Shown one piece after another: positions 39,149 through 52,102 of a stretch of DNA of 64,000 nt. The notes under the pieces were generated by a model, which had not been told where the DNA came from, ran no database searches, and saw only the letters and a list, made by a program, of their open reading frames with translations. The position numbers were made by a program, and so were the translations under genes. This stretch comes from Chondrosia reniformis (taxonomy: Eukaryota; Porifera; Demospongiae; Chondrillida; Chondrillidae): NCBI GenBank assembly GCA_947172415.1, contig OX359191.1, forward strand, positions 1,550,001 through 1,614,000, in the 5' to 3' direction. The first letter of the stretch is position 1. The number at the start of each line of letters is the position of its first letter.

Positions 39149-40646
39149 AATCCTTCTATAGTTGTGGAAAATTAAATTTGCTTAATAAAAGACAATATGG
39201 ATATATACATATATAGGAGATCCATTTGGAGCAGTTAGGAGAAATATTGAGCCTCGATTGATCAGCTATAATGTGTGGAAGGCTAGCTGATCATGAACCT
39301 TATGCAAGCTACATATATATGTAGAGTGTAATTATGTACACAATACATAGGTTTTATAAGTACAAGAAGCAACATTTAAGTTTAATTCTGATCCTGAAAT
39401 GGCCAAAATAGCTTCCTCCTATTTAGGCCTCATACATAGCTATGGCCTCATATATACATTCCTACTTCAGCACTAAGCTGAAGTAGAAATAGAGCATGCG
39501 CCCAAACACAGAAGTGTATGGTTAAGTTACTTAAATTTCAGTATATATGCAACTTCTGTATGATTAGCCTTATCATATAATCACTGTCTTGTTTCGATAC
39601 TTTTTGCAGATGTATTAGTGAACACTGCCATTCCTACTTCAGCTAACATCATTTTTGTAAATGTTTTTTATTTATTTGTATATATTGTATTGTACTCCTA
39701 TAGTATAGATTTAATATACAACTGTTTGTTGATGCTGTCATGCCGTAAAAGTTCCCCCGCCGAATTAGTTCCCCCGGGCCTAAAACGGCAGCGTAGTGCC
39801 TGCCGAATCGGTTCCGCTTTGCCGAATTTGGCCCCCCATTCATTTACGCCATTAAAATCGGCGGGCACAGTAGAGGTGTGACGACTATACAAGGCGTAAT
39901 CGTCATTTCTTCGAACGAAATCGATTGCGAAGCCGACGTTTCTTAGAACGAAATCGATTGCGAAGCCGAGATGAGCGAGGAGAACAGATAGCATTCTAGA
40001 GGAAGTGGAAGTCTGTGCCCGAACAGTTTGTACAGATTGTTCACGACAACAACCACTGGGTCTGCACATCCAATCATAAGTGCCAAAGTGGGGAAGTTGA
40101 AATCTTCGATAGCTTAATGCAGACAAAAGTCTCCACCACAGTCCGTAGGCAGCTTGCGACCATACTGCACACCCTAAGGCCGAGAATGACAATGACGAAG
40201 GTGTGCGTACAGCAGCAAACTGTGGATCAGATTGTGGACTTTTCGCCATTGCATTTGTCTTCTATATATAATATTCTATATTTGTCTTTGCTATATTTCA
40301 CTATTTACATGTTCTTAATTATCCTTACCTTGTACACACACATACACATGTAAGTACCTAGTTTGAGAGGGGGAACCAAAATAGACAAGGGGGTCCAATT
40401 TCAGCAACCAAATTGGTTCCTGGGGGAACCAATTTGGTTGCTGTTTTGGTTCCAGGGGGGCCTATTTTGGGGGGGGCCAAATTCGGTATGACAATGCAAT
40501 GATTTAGGTTAAAGATTTGCATCACATATTGGATGACTTTAACAGGAGGACTATATAACATTCCAGTTCCTAAGGTGACGCATTTCAGTAGTCCTTCTGA
40601 AGCTGATCAAGTTGGTTCAGATTTCCTCATTCTGCAGTATGTTGAG
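39149..40646 (+). pseudogene. Decayed copy of the multi-exon gene at 55131-56523
   Basis: 39149 onward matches the first exon at 55131 (MTxPSI) but a deletion brings an early stop. 40508-40646 matches the exon at 56389-56523 but carries in-frame breaks (a stop after about 17 codons). The upstream flank 38830-39110 matches 51570-51670 and 54620-54700. A 758-bp TIR element lies just before the later exon. Confidence 0.65.
39736..40493. mobile_element. 758-bp TIR element with a decayed Ulp1-like protease piece
   Basis: Ends are TGTCATGCCG and CGGTATGACA (inverted, one mismatch), flanked by ATGC on both sides (39732-39735 and 40494-40497). The paralogous locus at 56374-56385 has ATGC once and no insert, which fixes the boundaries and a 4-bp target duplication. 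Internally, 40015-40250 encodes FVQIVHDNNHW, IFDSL and VQQQT, then in another frame GSDCGLFAIAF. These are the His and Cys blocks of C48/Ulp1-like peptidases found in some DNA transposons, here with a frameshift. Confidence 0.8.
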
Positions 40647-41727
40647 GTACGTATGACTTACAAAACTGATTGTATGTAGGTATCACAGTTTTCTCCACCT
40701 GTCAGCTCTCTTGATTATTTCTGTAACTCAAATTGTATTATTCAGCTGATGAAGGTCTACGGAGCGAAACGTAATAAGTTAATTGTTTCACGCGCTGCTA
40801 CAGAAAGCTCAATAACCTATCTATCACTTATAAAGCTATACACAATTACTCTACCATTCATGATCATTGGGATCTGTCCTAATAAGTTTCGAATTTATAT
40901 TCTCAACTAATTAAGTTCCTTGCATATATAAGTAATTATAACTGTATTTGATTAAATTAAATCACAGTTAGGCCCATCAATTCAAGCCAATTCAATTAAG
41001 ATTGATGTTTCAAATTACACATGTATATATTATAGAATTTAGTTTATAATGCTTTGTTAGGTTAGAAGTATACACTGTAATTTCACTTTTTTCTTTTGTG
41101 TTCATATACATGGACCCAACATATACATATATTGAGTTCAAGACCATACAACTGTACATGGTTGTATAACTATATGTATATTATAATGATACATGGTTCT
41201 GCATGTACGTATGTAGGGCTATATATCATTTCGATACTATTCCCATTAGTAGTTGAATATGCCCTCAAATCTGTAATGAGAGAAATGGCTCAAGTCCACC
41301 AGGACATAATTATATGGGAATTGGTTTGTCATCCTTTCTTTCTAAATATGACATATTGTTGAAAAGTGCCCTAACCCTAACCTTAATAATAACAATTTTA
41401 AAATAAGCCATTTTTGTGGTAAATAGTTGTAGTAACGTTGTATGAAGGTACCGCATGCACACACAAGGAACAAGACGCTCTTTTTACTGATATAATCAAT
41501 TATCTAACCAAAAGTACAACCACTCAAAAACGTACAACTTAACAATATGTAAAATCATCCAGTTACTATGGAAATGCCATGGTTCAAAAAGGATATGCGT
41601 AAAACAGCATCACAAATTGGCAGGAAACTGGAGGCTATAAAAAACACCAGACCCAACAATCAGTCACTGAAGAAGATACACAGGATTGAAATGTTTGACC
41701 ATGAAATGAAGGAGAAGAACATATATA

Positions 41728-41956
41728 TTAGGCCCAAATTTCAGGTTTCAGAAGGCATGAATCCTATTTGAAACTCTTTGGACTACCAGGTTTCAAAAGG
41801 TATGGAAGTACGTACAGCATGTATATAACCGGAAAGGGGGCTGCTAAAATTTGAAACCCAATCTATTAGCACATACTTGAGCACCCTTTGAAGCCTGGCT
41901 ATCAAGATGTTTAAAATAGGTTTCATGCCATATGAAACCTGAAATTTGATCCTGTG
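41728..41956. mobile_element. Foldback MITE M1 (copy e)
   Basis: Begins GGCCCAAATTTCAGGTTTCA and ends CTGAAATTTGATCCTGTGG, with the usual inverted core words. Confidence 0.68.
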
Positions 41957-42027
41957 GAACCAACTGCGCATGCATCTCCATATGCTCTTCAAGCCTAGGG
42001 TCCCATAATTTGCGACCCAAAAACATA

Positions 42028-42195
42028 CACATATACCATTTATACAGGGTGAAAGGAAAAGCTGACTTAGAAATGGTAATCCATCTTGCACTCATTAGAA
42101 ACAATGGGACTAATAGTCTATATATTCATGCAACCACTGTGTAAATGGAAAAGTTTCTCTACCAAGAATGGTACAATTTGGTTGCATTTTAATCT
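42028..42195 (-). pseudogene. Stray Frizzled-like CRD exon fragment
   Basis: Aligns on the minus strand with the middle of the CRD exons (for example 18003-18165 in gene D): the words for QPNCTILG, LPFL and a CINGT-like site are recognisable. It has several indels and no open frame, and lies downstream of gene F, so it is a leftover of another receptor copy. Confidence 0.7.
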
Positions 42196-43869
42196 TAAAA
42201 TGTATGACAAGTGTAAACCAAAAGAAATACAAATTTGAAAATATACCATGCAGATCTTTAATTGTCCATGGAATTTACATGTGTTGTATATATAAATTAT
42301 TCAGTGTTTCATGTGCTATATATGCACGCTATATAGGGCTATTTTGTCCCATGTAGCACTGCATGTACAAAGATAAATGCCACTGGATAATTGACACACA
42401 TGTTTAACTGGAAGGAGCTAAATAGCTATGCAACTCTAACAACATATATAAACTATCAATAAATTTTAAGTATAATAAATAAATATATATAGTGACCTCC
42501 TATTATATATATAAACCACAATGCAGATTTTACAGTTTTAAGTATATAATGCATGCACTCTGTAAAGCTTCGAGTTCTTTGAATTGCAAACCAAGTTAAT
42601 TATTAGATGGTATCACTTTTGAGTTCCTCTGATCGTGATGATATGGCCAATTTGGATTTCTGAGACTGAAACCTCTTGAAACATTTGTAAACTCTTTGAA
42701 AATCAGAGCCATTTAGACCAAATCCAATGTTTGCAAGTGGAATAAACCCAAACAGGAAGAAGGATGAAACATCTAAAGCGACAATAGTATCATCCACTAA
42801 GGACTCTATGCCTGGACAGTCCCTATTATAGCCATAAAAGTTGCATCTGGAAAATGACAATATTCCACTGATGTAGCTGTTATTCTTTCCAGTGGATTCA
42901 CTAAACCTTGCTAGAATAAACACACCAGCTATGACATAGAAAATGGACAATGACAATATCTTTACTTCAGGAGTGAAAGAGCGATTCTTGGCAAATGATT
43001 GACTCTGCGTATATATGAAAAATATAGTATCTAATATTAGTTAGTACATGTAAATTTAAAGACAAGCTAATAACTAGATACTAGTGAAACATTCAATTTC
43101 TCCTAGAACTATTTATATTTTAAATTAGTGCTTCTGACTTGCCTTTCTATTATATATAAAAGTTATAAACTTAATAATACTCCTTACAATTTCTAGATAT
43201 TCTATATATATAATGTATTACACAATATTATTATATACAATATATAATATTATCAGTTTTTTGTCCTCTTAGTTTCTAAGATGCTTGCATGCCATACATA
43301 TATCCAATTATTATTGTGCATTAACAAAATCATGAATGTATTCAATTAATTAAAATTAATGAAGTGATCATGAATTAATATTGTTATATATACATTAGCA
43401 TGTCCTCTTATACTATATATGCATATATATACCAAATATATTACCCACCTTCCAAGTAATCCAAAATATATTTACCAAAAATGACACTCCAAGAGGTATG
43501 ATAATGCTTAATGGAAGAAGGCTTGAATAAAACACTACATCAAGATCATTTGCTACACAAATTATGGCTGGAAGTCGTGTCAGAACATATTTGTATTTTG
43601 CAAGGACAACAATTGGCCCAATACTGCATATCAGTGCTGTAATCACCATTACTGATACATGGATAAGGTTTAGATGTTTAGTGAGTCTTTTTGACCAAAT
43701 TGGAAAGAAGAGTGTAATCCAAATGTGTATAATATGAAGGAGCCACAGGATGTTTGAACTTACAATGATATAGTGGAAAGCTATACCTGTTAAAAGTAAT
43801 ATATAACAACATATATATAGGAATAAGGAGTGTTATATATTATGCATGTTTAAATACAATCAAGTACTA

Positions 43870-44645
43870 CACAGTGCAAGTTACAAATTTATACACGGAT
43901 GCAAGTGACTCCCAAGATAATCACACTGAGGTAGATAATATAATACAGATGGAAATGACTCCCAAAATAATCACAATCAGGTATATAATTAAACGCTACA
44001 AGACTTTAGCCACACTGAAATTCTCAACTTCTGCATACAGAGTAGTAGTAGCTCCTTCTCGTAGGAGAGCGTCGACTTGTCATAGCCGTTCTCGAAAGGA
44101 TGATCTTCTTCAGCAACGAGCCGGTGACATTTCCGCAACGTCACAAGATTCACTAAATGTTTACGGAGCGACATACGAGAGGTGTTGGTGACGCACTAGA
44201 GAAACATCATAATACATCATCAGATTGTGCAATCGTAACCTTGAATTCTTCATTATTATCTTGATTATTGTGCTCATTTAATTAAGCAAAACTTGGCCAG
44301 ACGTTTCCTATGCACATGTACCATGATATATGTTGGTTTCCCAATTATCTGACAAATTGAAAATTTTTATTAATATAACACATGGTTTGAATATAAATTT
44401 TCCATAGGTTTTCTATAGTCCTATGGCCTTTTATATGCAGACTTTGTCCTCCGTTTTCTAACAAACGGAGGCCTAAATAAGAAATCCCTTAATTAAAACG
44501 AGTTTTATATCCTAAACTTTATGATGATATGCCCATTTTGTTTCTAGATCCTTTCTTGGAGCCATATGAATTATTTAATTATATTATATTATTTATTTTT
44601 TTATTTTTTATTTAGATTACCTTAGTATATTGTAACTTGCACTGT
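43870..44645. mobile_element. CAGTGCAAGTTACAA element, ~780 bp, in intron 4 of gene F
   Basis: Left end ACAGTGCAAGTTACAAATTT and right end TATTGTAACTTGCACTGT are inverse copies of about 17 bp. The left ~170 bp equals the TIR arm of 37521-37674; the middle equals the inverse of 36722-37107; the right ~200 bp equals the inverse of 57047-57260. A short basic frame on the minus strand (MSLRKHLVNLVTLRK) is interrupted. Non-autonomous copy. Confidence 0.7.
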
Positions 44646-45411
44646 ATATATATATTTCAATTTATAATAATGTTATACATGATCATGAGAGAATATATAC
44701 AATCATAAGTGTAAACATACCGGATATAGTGCAATAAGCTGTCGGCTCATCTATAATTGTTTGTAGAAAATCTGAATGACTACAGTAGAGACCATTTTGT
44801 GGATACACCTTTCCAATGAGGACTAAAATAGCTATATTTAATAGATATTATGTTATTATTTTAGAATAATAATGACATTAATTATTAAATTCTAGCTTCA
44901 ATTAATATTTTAAATGTGCACATGCAAAGACCAACTGAATATGGCATTACAAATTAACCACATTTTGCGTGAATTGTTTATTAGGAGAAGATAAAATATA
45001 AACAGCATGCATATGAAGAAGTATATACAGGAAGTGAAGTAAATGAAGCAAATCTCTTCATCTTTTTAGTTATATCAATCCCAGGCTGCCAGATGCCATA
45101 GCTATCTGGTATAAATCAGTTATAGCCCCATCTCAGATTTTGCCAAATTAAAATAACCTGCCCTTGGTTGTACCTTGGCTTTATATTATATACGTATCGG
45201 CTATAGTCCTCACCTCTAGGCTATATATACATGCATATATATATATATATATAGAATATATTATAATAATTGTCCCTTACCAAAAACAGAAAGGTGTATG
45301 TCAATGTACAAAACAAGGATTGTTGGATACTTTAATCTAAAAATGATTATAATATAAATTATACATTAATTGATTGCACAGTTTAACTAATTACATTTAT
45401 AATATTGTCTT

Positions 45412-45530
45412 ATCATTTGACTCTAAATTTTACCCCATGCAGAGGAGTGTAATGAGCAAAAGAGTGGAACTGGAGTTCACTCAATGGGAACCTACCTCTC
45501 TCTCCTTAGCCACTCAAAAAATAAAATCCA
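45412..45530. repeat. Dispersed repeat M3, worn copy in intron 2 of gene F
   Basis: Contains CATTTGACTCT, TTTTACCCCATG, GAGTGTAATGAG and AGCCACTCAAAA words in the family order, with internal deletions. Confidence 0.5.
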
Positions 45531-45725
45531 TACAGTCAAATACATAGCTTTAAGATAGGCTATATATACAGATCTAAAAGTTCTCTATTTTTTCATGAAC
45601 AATTTCTTCCTATAATGTATTATTTTAATACTTCTAATTGGACTCTGGAATTTTGATATAAATTAATAATATTTATCCATACTGTAAAGTATTGCATAAT
45701 TATAAATAATATTTAAAGATAAAAG

Positions 45726-48280
45726 ATGGCCACTCCAGCTTCACCACCCTCTGCAAGGGTCGAGCCGATTGTTGCAGATTCGCCAGGGTCAAAGCACGCC
45801 CCCTGCTCTTTTGGCCATAGAACTATACCCTTAAGGAATTTAGGGGTAGTTCGCGTTCATGGCCCAAATTCACAGCCACTGTTCCGGTTCGTGCAAACCT
45901 CTAGACATGGAGCCAAGTAAACAAGTCTCTTCTTGTCATTTTGACAGCCCACAAATCACCCTCGCGCCAATACCTTGCCTTACCAGTTAAAGTTTTGAGA
46001 AGAATTCCTCGGGCTTCCCGCAGTCTGGCCACCAAGAAGTTATCTGTTATTTTGGGCCAAGTCACAGCTGATAACTCCTGGGAAGCTTAGACACGTCTTT
46101 TCCACTTTGCTTCTCGCTGTCTGCATGTCCCCAAATGAGGAAGTCATTGAAGAAATCTGGCCTCCCTTGTTAATTCCAATATTGCCAATGAGATTAACCA
46201 AGTATATATATATTCTCTCCACACCCCTCTAACATCAACATCAACAACTCGATTCCCTTGAATCTCTAGCCAAACGTGTCTCTGCCAAACTGGAGGATAG
46301 AGACTTCACAGGAGCAGTCCGCCTGGCTTCATCTGCTTCCAAATTGGCAACCCCTAGTGAGGAAACCCTTTCAGCATTACAAAAACTCCATCCACCTCCA
46401 ACCCAAACCTGAGTCTATACCCGATATCTTAACAGCTCAGTCCACAACCCCACTTAAAGTGTCATCAGAAGAAATCGCCAGAACAATTATAGCATCTTTC
46501 CTTTGTGGCCTAGCAGGAGGCCCATGCAGACTTGCTCAAGCCCCAGCACCTTGAGGACATGACAGGAAGAAGTGCCCTGGCGGGGGGGAAACATATACTA
46601 CTTTAATCGCTGACCAAGTTTGTCAACATGACCCTGGTGAGTAAGGTCTCCTCCTCTGATACCCATTTCTTTTTGGGACAACACTCCTAGCCCTGGAGAA
46701 GAAACATAAGACTTGTCTTCAGACCCGGCCCATTGCTGTGGGTAACACCCTGCGTCGTCTAGTGGCCAAATGCACTTGCAATCAGCTTAAAAGTGCTCCC
46801 CATATTCTCTTTTCCATGGAGAAGGGACCATCCTTTTTTGCATTACCATCCACTCCGTGGTGGCCAAAGTGACCTCAGAACTGAACATCTATTAGCTGGA
46901 CAAACGGAACCCTAGGGGGGAGTCTCGAGGAGATGTTTCAGGATTTCAAGCTGATTGAGGAGGGGCCAAGAAACTAGGTATAGTCCTCAATCACAACAAG
47001 TCAGAGGTAATTGCTAGACAATTCCACCAGGTATGTAGCACTTGAGAATTACCCAGACCTCTGTATAACTGATCCCAGCCAGGCCTCCCTCCTTGGCTCC
47101 CCATTAGGAACCTTTCCCTAGAGACCCTGGGCCACAGATTGCAGTTTCTGGCAGCCCATATTCCAGACGCTTTCTGCCTCCTCAGGAATGCTCTATAGTA
47201 ATCCCCAAAGTATTGTATGTCTTACGAACCACACCCTGTTTCCCCTCCACCTTCCTCTAAAGGTCTGATGACTTACTGAGGGACCTGCTAACAAGGAGAT
47301 TCCCCTGAACACCTCTGCATGGAACCAGGCTTCCCTCCCAATTCAGGCAGGTGGACTGGGCATCCGCAGCATAGCTATGCTTGCAATCTCTGCCTTTTTG
47401 GCCTCTGCTGCTGCCTCCGCTTTTTTGACACACCATTTACTCCCTCTCAGTCTGAAGGATGCACCTCCACCTTACAGGGAAGAGGCTCTTTCATCCTGGA
47501 AATTTGGGCCACAATGGAGACCATCAACCTCCGGGCCCCAGCTGCTTCTAAACAAAAATCTTGGGACTCCCCTCGGATCTTGGCCCGGAAGCCCTCCCTC
47601 CTGGAAGAATCCTCAGATCCTATATACATCTAGAGCATGCCTCTTGGACGCCTTCAAAGGGGAGTCAGGGGCTTGGCTGAAGGCCCCCCAATTGCCTCCC
47701 TGGGTCTCAGATTGGAAGACGAGGTAATCAGGCTGGCCATGGGAATCCGCTTGGGAACAACCATCTGCCATCCTTACCCATGCCAACATTGTGGTTCTCA
47801 ACATCAAGCAATCCCTAGCTGCGGCAAGTATCCCCTCCCATCTGGAACCTGTGGGAATTTGTAGCTCAGAGGGCAAAAGACCCAACTGAGTGACCCTCAT
47901 GCCATGGAATCGTGGCCACAATCTGGTTTGGGATGCCACTTGTTCCGACACCTTTGCTGCCTCCTGTATACTCCACCACTGCTAGCAGAGCAGCAGGGGA
48001 AGTTGCTCAGAGGATAGGAAAAGGGAGAAATACTCCTCCCTAGGACCCAGTTACACCTTTCTGTATTTTGTAGTGGAGACTTCCGGAGTGTTAGGGATGG
48101 AGGCTGTACTCTTTCTGAAAGATCTTGACAGACGAATCAAAGATGCAACAGGTGATTGTAATTCATATCAATATCTACTTCAAGGAATTTCAGTCCTGAT
48201 CCAAAGAGGAAATGCTGTCTCCATGCTGGGCACGTCCAAGGTCCAGTCAGATGCCTTTGATTTCCCTTGATTAGGGGCAT
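45726..48280 (+). pseudogene. Decayed non-LTR retrotransposon pol, in intron 2 of gene F (opposite strand)
   Basis: This stretch is visibly richer in G+C than its surroundings. Broken frames keep recognisable reverse transcriptase landmarks in order: AKRVSAKLEDRDFTGAVRLA (46264-46323), RPIAVGNTLRRLVAKC (about 46725-46772), GGLGIRSIAMLAISAFLAS (about 47350-47406) and a C-terminal DLDRRIKDATGD..ISVLIQRGNAVS (about 48121-48225). Stops and frameshifts fall between them. No full domain can be translated, so the clade is left open. Confidence 0.7.
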
Positions 48281-49693
48281 GAACTCCCTTTTTGTTATTA
48301 TTTCTATTATTATTAATTAATCATTAAAAAATTCTATTATTATCCACTTATTGTGTGTTTTATTTTTGCAATTAGTATATATATGTATAAATAAATTGTG
48401 CAAGATAGTTCACCCGATTTTCACTGCATTGTATTTGGCAACCTGAATCTTTTATTAAAAATCTTATAGTATATATATACGTAGGCGTACATGTGAGTGG
48501 TATAGTTTTTGAACTTATATATACATATATATACTGCTAACTAAAACATTCTACATTTGTAATATATACTTGATGATTGTAAAACATATATACACTTACA
48601 GTTTCTTCCTTCTCTTACAGACCAATGCAAAGTAGATACTAGCTGTCAAGAGACCGGTAATGATGGTGAGGTAAATGAAAAAGTCTTCTGTTCTTTGTCC
48701 AGATTCTGTGTTTACCCGGAATGTGGAACAACTTGGTAGACAAAAGCAATCTACTTGAGTAAACAATGAATCACATTGAAATTCTCCTACTGATTCATTA
48801 GTCAGAACATGAATATCTTCTTCACTAGACTCTGATATATATTTTAGTGGGAGACAATTGCAATCAGGTAGAGAACTTGAGAAATCAGATACCTTTGATA
48901 ATAAAGTCCATTCAAGTTTGCATGTGTCGGTTTGAACCTTGTAGCAATCCTGTCTGGATGGCAGCACTATGTTGGATGTACCATTCACACAGGGTGGAAA
49001 AAATACTGACAGAGAAATGGTAATCCATCTTTCTTGCATTCATCAGTCACAATAGGAATGCTCAATAACAGTGAAATTAAAGAATCTATTTCTGAAATGG
49101 AACAGCTTTCTTTACCAAGAATGGTACAATTTGGTTGCACTTCAAGTTTATCAAATGAGAGGTCTTCGAATTCAACAATGTCAGTCAACACATCTGTGCA
49201 GGGACCACTATTTCCATAAGTTATACAGTCCAGAGCTGTAGACTCAAATTTCTATGTGGATACAATAGATCATTTAAAATACATGATTGTCTATATATAT
49301 ATATATATATAGTACTGTTTCTGTTACATTTCAAACAAAAACCTACATGAATTTCTGTTATATATATACCATTGGTACATTTACTGACAAGTTCAAATTG
49401 AAAACTCCTTGGCATAGTTCAAAGTTAATGTCTTCATTGAAGGAAATATTATTATTCGGCAAACAAAACCTAGAGGCTCTGAGACTTTCAATAAAATTAT
49501 TAAGTTCACTGAGGTATTCAATGCTATCACCTTCTTTTGTATGATAATAGAAAATCACTGGCAAAGAAAAGAGTCCCCACACTGTCAACACAGCTATTAT
49601 ATGGATTAGTATTCCAATGACTTGAGGTCCCTTCATCTCATATACTTGTATTCTCTGTCTATAGAAGCTGTGATTCCTTCATCATATATATAT

Positions 49694-50050
49694 ATATCAT
49701 CATCATCATCATTTAACTCTGGGTATTACCCCTGCCCACTCATGTCCCCTGAGGAGCGCAATGAGCTAATGGGCGGAACCGAAGTTCGCTTGATGGGAAC
49801 AAGAGTCTCCCCCTAGCCACTCAAAAAGATGGTCGAGCCATAGACAGCTGTTTCGTCCTTATTAGGACTCATCAGTATGGCATACAATGGAAGTTAGAGT
49901 GGCTAGTCTGCTAATAAGTACTCCCAGAAGCTAAAAAGCTTGTGGTTTCCTTATCAGCAGATAAGGGATACAGCCAAAAGTGTGGCTGACCACTAGTATG
50001 GAAAAAATAGGGGAACTTTAAGATCTAAAGCTGATCTTAAAGCATCGATG
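49694..50050. repeat. Repeat M3, full-length copy
   Basis: About 355 bp from a CATCATCATCATTTAACTC run to GATCTTAAAGCATCGATG. The first ~145 bp recurs directly at 50051 and in inverse orientation at 50252. Confidence 0.75.
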
Positions 50051-50445
50051 TCATCATCATCATCATTTAACTCTGGGTATTACCCCTGCCCACTCATGTC
50101 CCCTGAGGAGCGCAATGAGCTAATGGGCGGAACCGAAGTTCGCTTGATGGGAACCAGAGTCTCCCCCTAGCCACTCAAAAAGATGGTCGAGCCATAGACA
50201 GCTGTTTCGTCCTTATTAGGACTCATCAGTATGGCATACGATGGAAGTTAGAACTTTTTGAGTGGCTATGGGGAGACTCTGGTTCCCATCAAGCGAACTT
50301 CGGTTCCGCCCATTAGCTCATTGCGCTCCTCAGGGGACATGAGTGGGCAGGGGTAATACCCAGAGTTAAATGATGATGATGATGACATCGATGCTTTAAG
50401 ATCAGCTTTAGATCTTAAAGTTCCCCTATTTTTTCCATATATATA
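50051..50445. repeat. Repeat M3, inverted pair
   Basis: 50051-50250 repeats the start of the copy at 49694. 50252-50445 is its inverse and ends in a tract matching the 3' end of the 49694 copy (TTTAAGATCAGCTTTAGATC). The pair makes a hairpin with arms of about 140 bp and almost no mismatch, around a ~65-bp spacer. Confidence 0.75.
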
Positions 50446-52102
50446 TATAGTTTTGATATGCATGGTTGAATGATTTTACTTACTTAAAGTTACTATATAA
50501 TATTATTATAATATAGTATAATAAAGTATAATTATAATACTTATATGGTAGCCCATTAGCACTTGAAATGGTTCCCATGTATCAGGCTTAATAGTTCCCA
50601 GTGTTATCGAGTGCTTTGTTGTGGTATATATATGTAGTGCTCACACAAGCAACATGAAAATATGTTATAGTCATAACCTTTAAAGAATGTATACCTTTAT
50701 ACAGACAGAAGAGAATTTTCACAAAGCTATATAATTGAGAAAACACCTTTGGTAAAGTTAAAAATTAACATTTTATATACAACCATTTAATGATCTACCA
50801 GCCTCTATCACTAAATGGTATAGAGAAGCTAATATAAATTAAGATTATATAAAGACTGTTTTGATAATCAATAAAGTTTTTGTTTGTAAGATGTACTATT
50901 AGCTAAAACTACTCTTTATCTACTTAATATAGACAAATAATCATGCATACACGCAATGATAATTAAGGGCTCTCAGATTACAAAACCAACACATGCACGG
51001 CTATACTGGAATTACAGACCACTTTGTATAACATGCACACAAGGGCATGAGAGGCTGATTACATGAAGTCTTAATGTAAACCTCCAAATTCCAATTCTGC
51101 ACAGGGTATAGGCATGCATGTGTTGTATTTATTGTGTCAATTTTTGGTTGAGCAAAATTAATGAATATCTAGAGCCGCAGATACCTCTTGAGAATGTAAG
51201 CATGCCTATTTATAGGCATAAATATTGTATATAGAAGCAGACCTCATCTATATGTGTATATATACATGTTGACATATTATAGTGGGTGTATATAGTGGTG
51301 GTAACGTTGACATTAATGAGATTATTCTGGCTCTCCTGCGTGGCTCCTTTTCTTATGTAAAAGTTACAAGAGTATATAAAGCTATTCTTACACTATGTAC
51401 AATACACCCAGATAGATTTTTCTAGAAGTCGAATTTGAAGTGAAAATATAAGAAAGAGACCAACTGCTGCCTGGCCATTTATAGTCTATAGAACTAGATT
51501 GACAGTATTAAGTTCAGTTTTTGATTTTTGTTGGCATTAATCACATTAAGCATTTACTGGATCCGGAGTTAACAAAAATGCAAATTGTTCTTCCATTCCT
51601 GCCTTACACAACACTAATGATGTTATATTCCTGATCCATGTAACGCAACTAATAGCTATATACAGTGCAGTTTCAATATTATACTACAAATTGCTTGTAT
51701 GTTCCTTTAATCTAGATCTATTTATGCTTCAATGGCCATAGCATCTTTACATAGAAAACGGCAATCACATATATTTGGACTTTGGTCCTGAATTTGGCGC
51801 GCCATACTTACTAATGTACGCGTAGGTAAGCTAAATCAAATTGTATTTGCTGCTGTTTAGATACAGATAATCGGATGGCCAATATAAATAGATTCATAAC
51901 TAACAATGAATACACTATACATGTGCCGTGGTCATGCAAGGCTCATAAAACTGGCCCAGGCAAGCACAGCACGCATACCCTACTTACTTGCCTGGGCTTG
52001 CCTTTAGGGTTTAATCCTTTAGAAGCCCCAGTGTAGCTAAAATTAGAATTACAGGTAGATTTTTCTAGAAATCGAAGCGAAACCATATATGCCAACGTTT
52101 TC

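Larger units (their letters stand above)
36516..42027. other. Mobile-element-rich region between gene F remnants and S1
   Basis: No intact gene. Must contain the undetected 5' end of S1 if that gene starts nearby. Contents are annotated individually: two relatives of the CAGTGCAAGTTACAA element, two M1 foldbacks, a decayed gene copy with the 758-bp TIR insertion, another M1, and AT-rich filler. Confidence 0.5.
42603..49636 (-). pseudogene. Gene F: Frizzled-like receptor with a CRD frameshift
   Basis: Six exons at 49636-49370, 49251-48600, 45336-45281, 44831-44721, 43786-43449 and 43004-42603 follow the family plan. Exon 2 is one base short: at about 48996-49003 a run reads GTGGAAAAAATACTG where the other genes have GTGGAAAGAAATACTG. 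This shifts the frame inside the PFLCQYFFPPC block. All other junction phases and frames are intact, and an intact copy would be about 608 aa. Intron 2 has grown to 3.3 kb by a retrotransposon, and intron 4 carries a TIR element. A fresh pseudogene or an assembly error are both possible. The tail has GSDFQRVYKCFKR, no KTxxxW. Confidence 0.75.
49637..52102. other. Intergenic, gene F to the PD-(D/E)XK gene
   Basis: Holds the M3 repeat cluster (49694-50445), then AT-rich sequence, then 51165-52095, which is closely similar to 54235-55045 and, in part, to 38820-39050. That duplicated segment immediately precedes three different first exons and may contain a promoter. No gene recognised. Confidence 0.55.

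Noticed and set aside
41568..41771. 67-codon plus-strand frame beginning MPWFKKDM-like
   Set aside because: Slight likeness to the linker before reverse transcriptase in some retroelements, but it runs into a foldback element and nothing around supports it.
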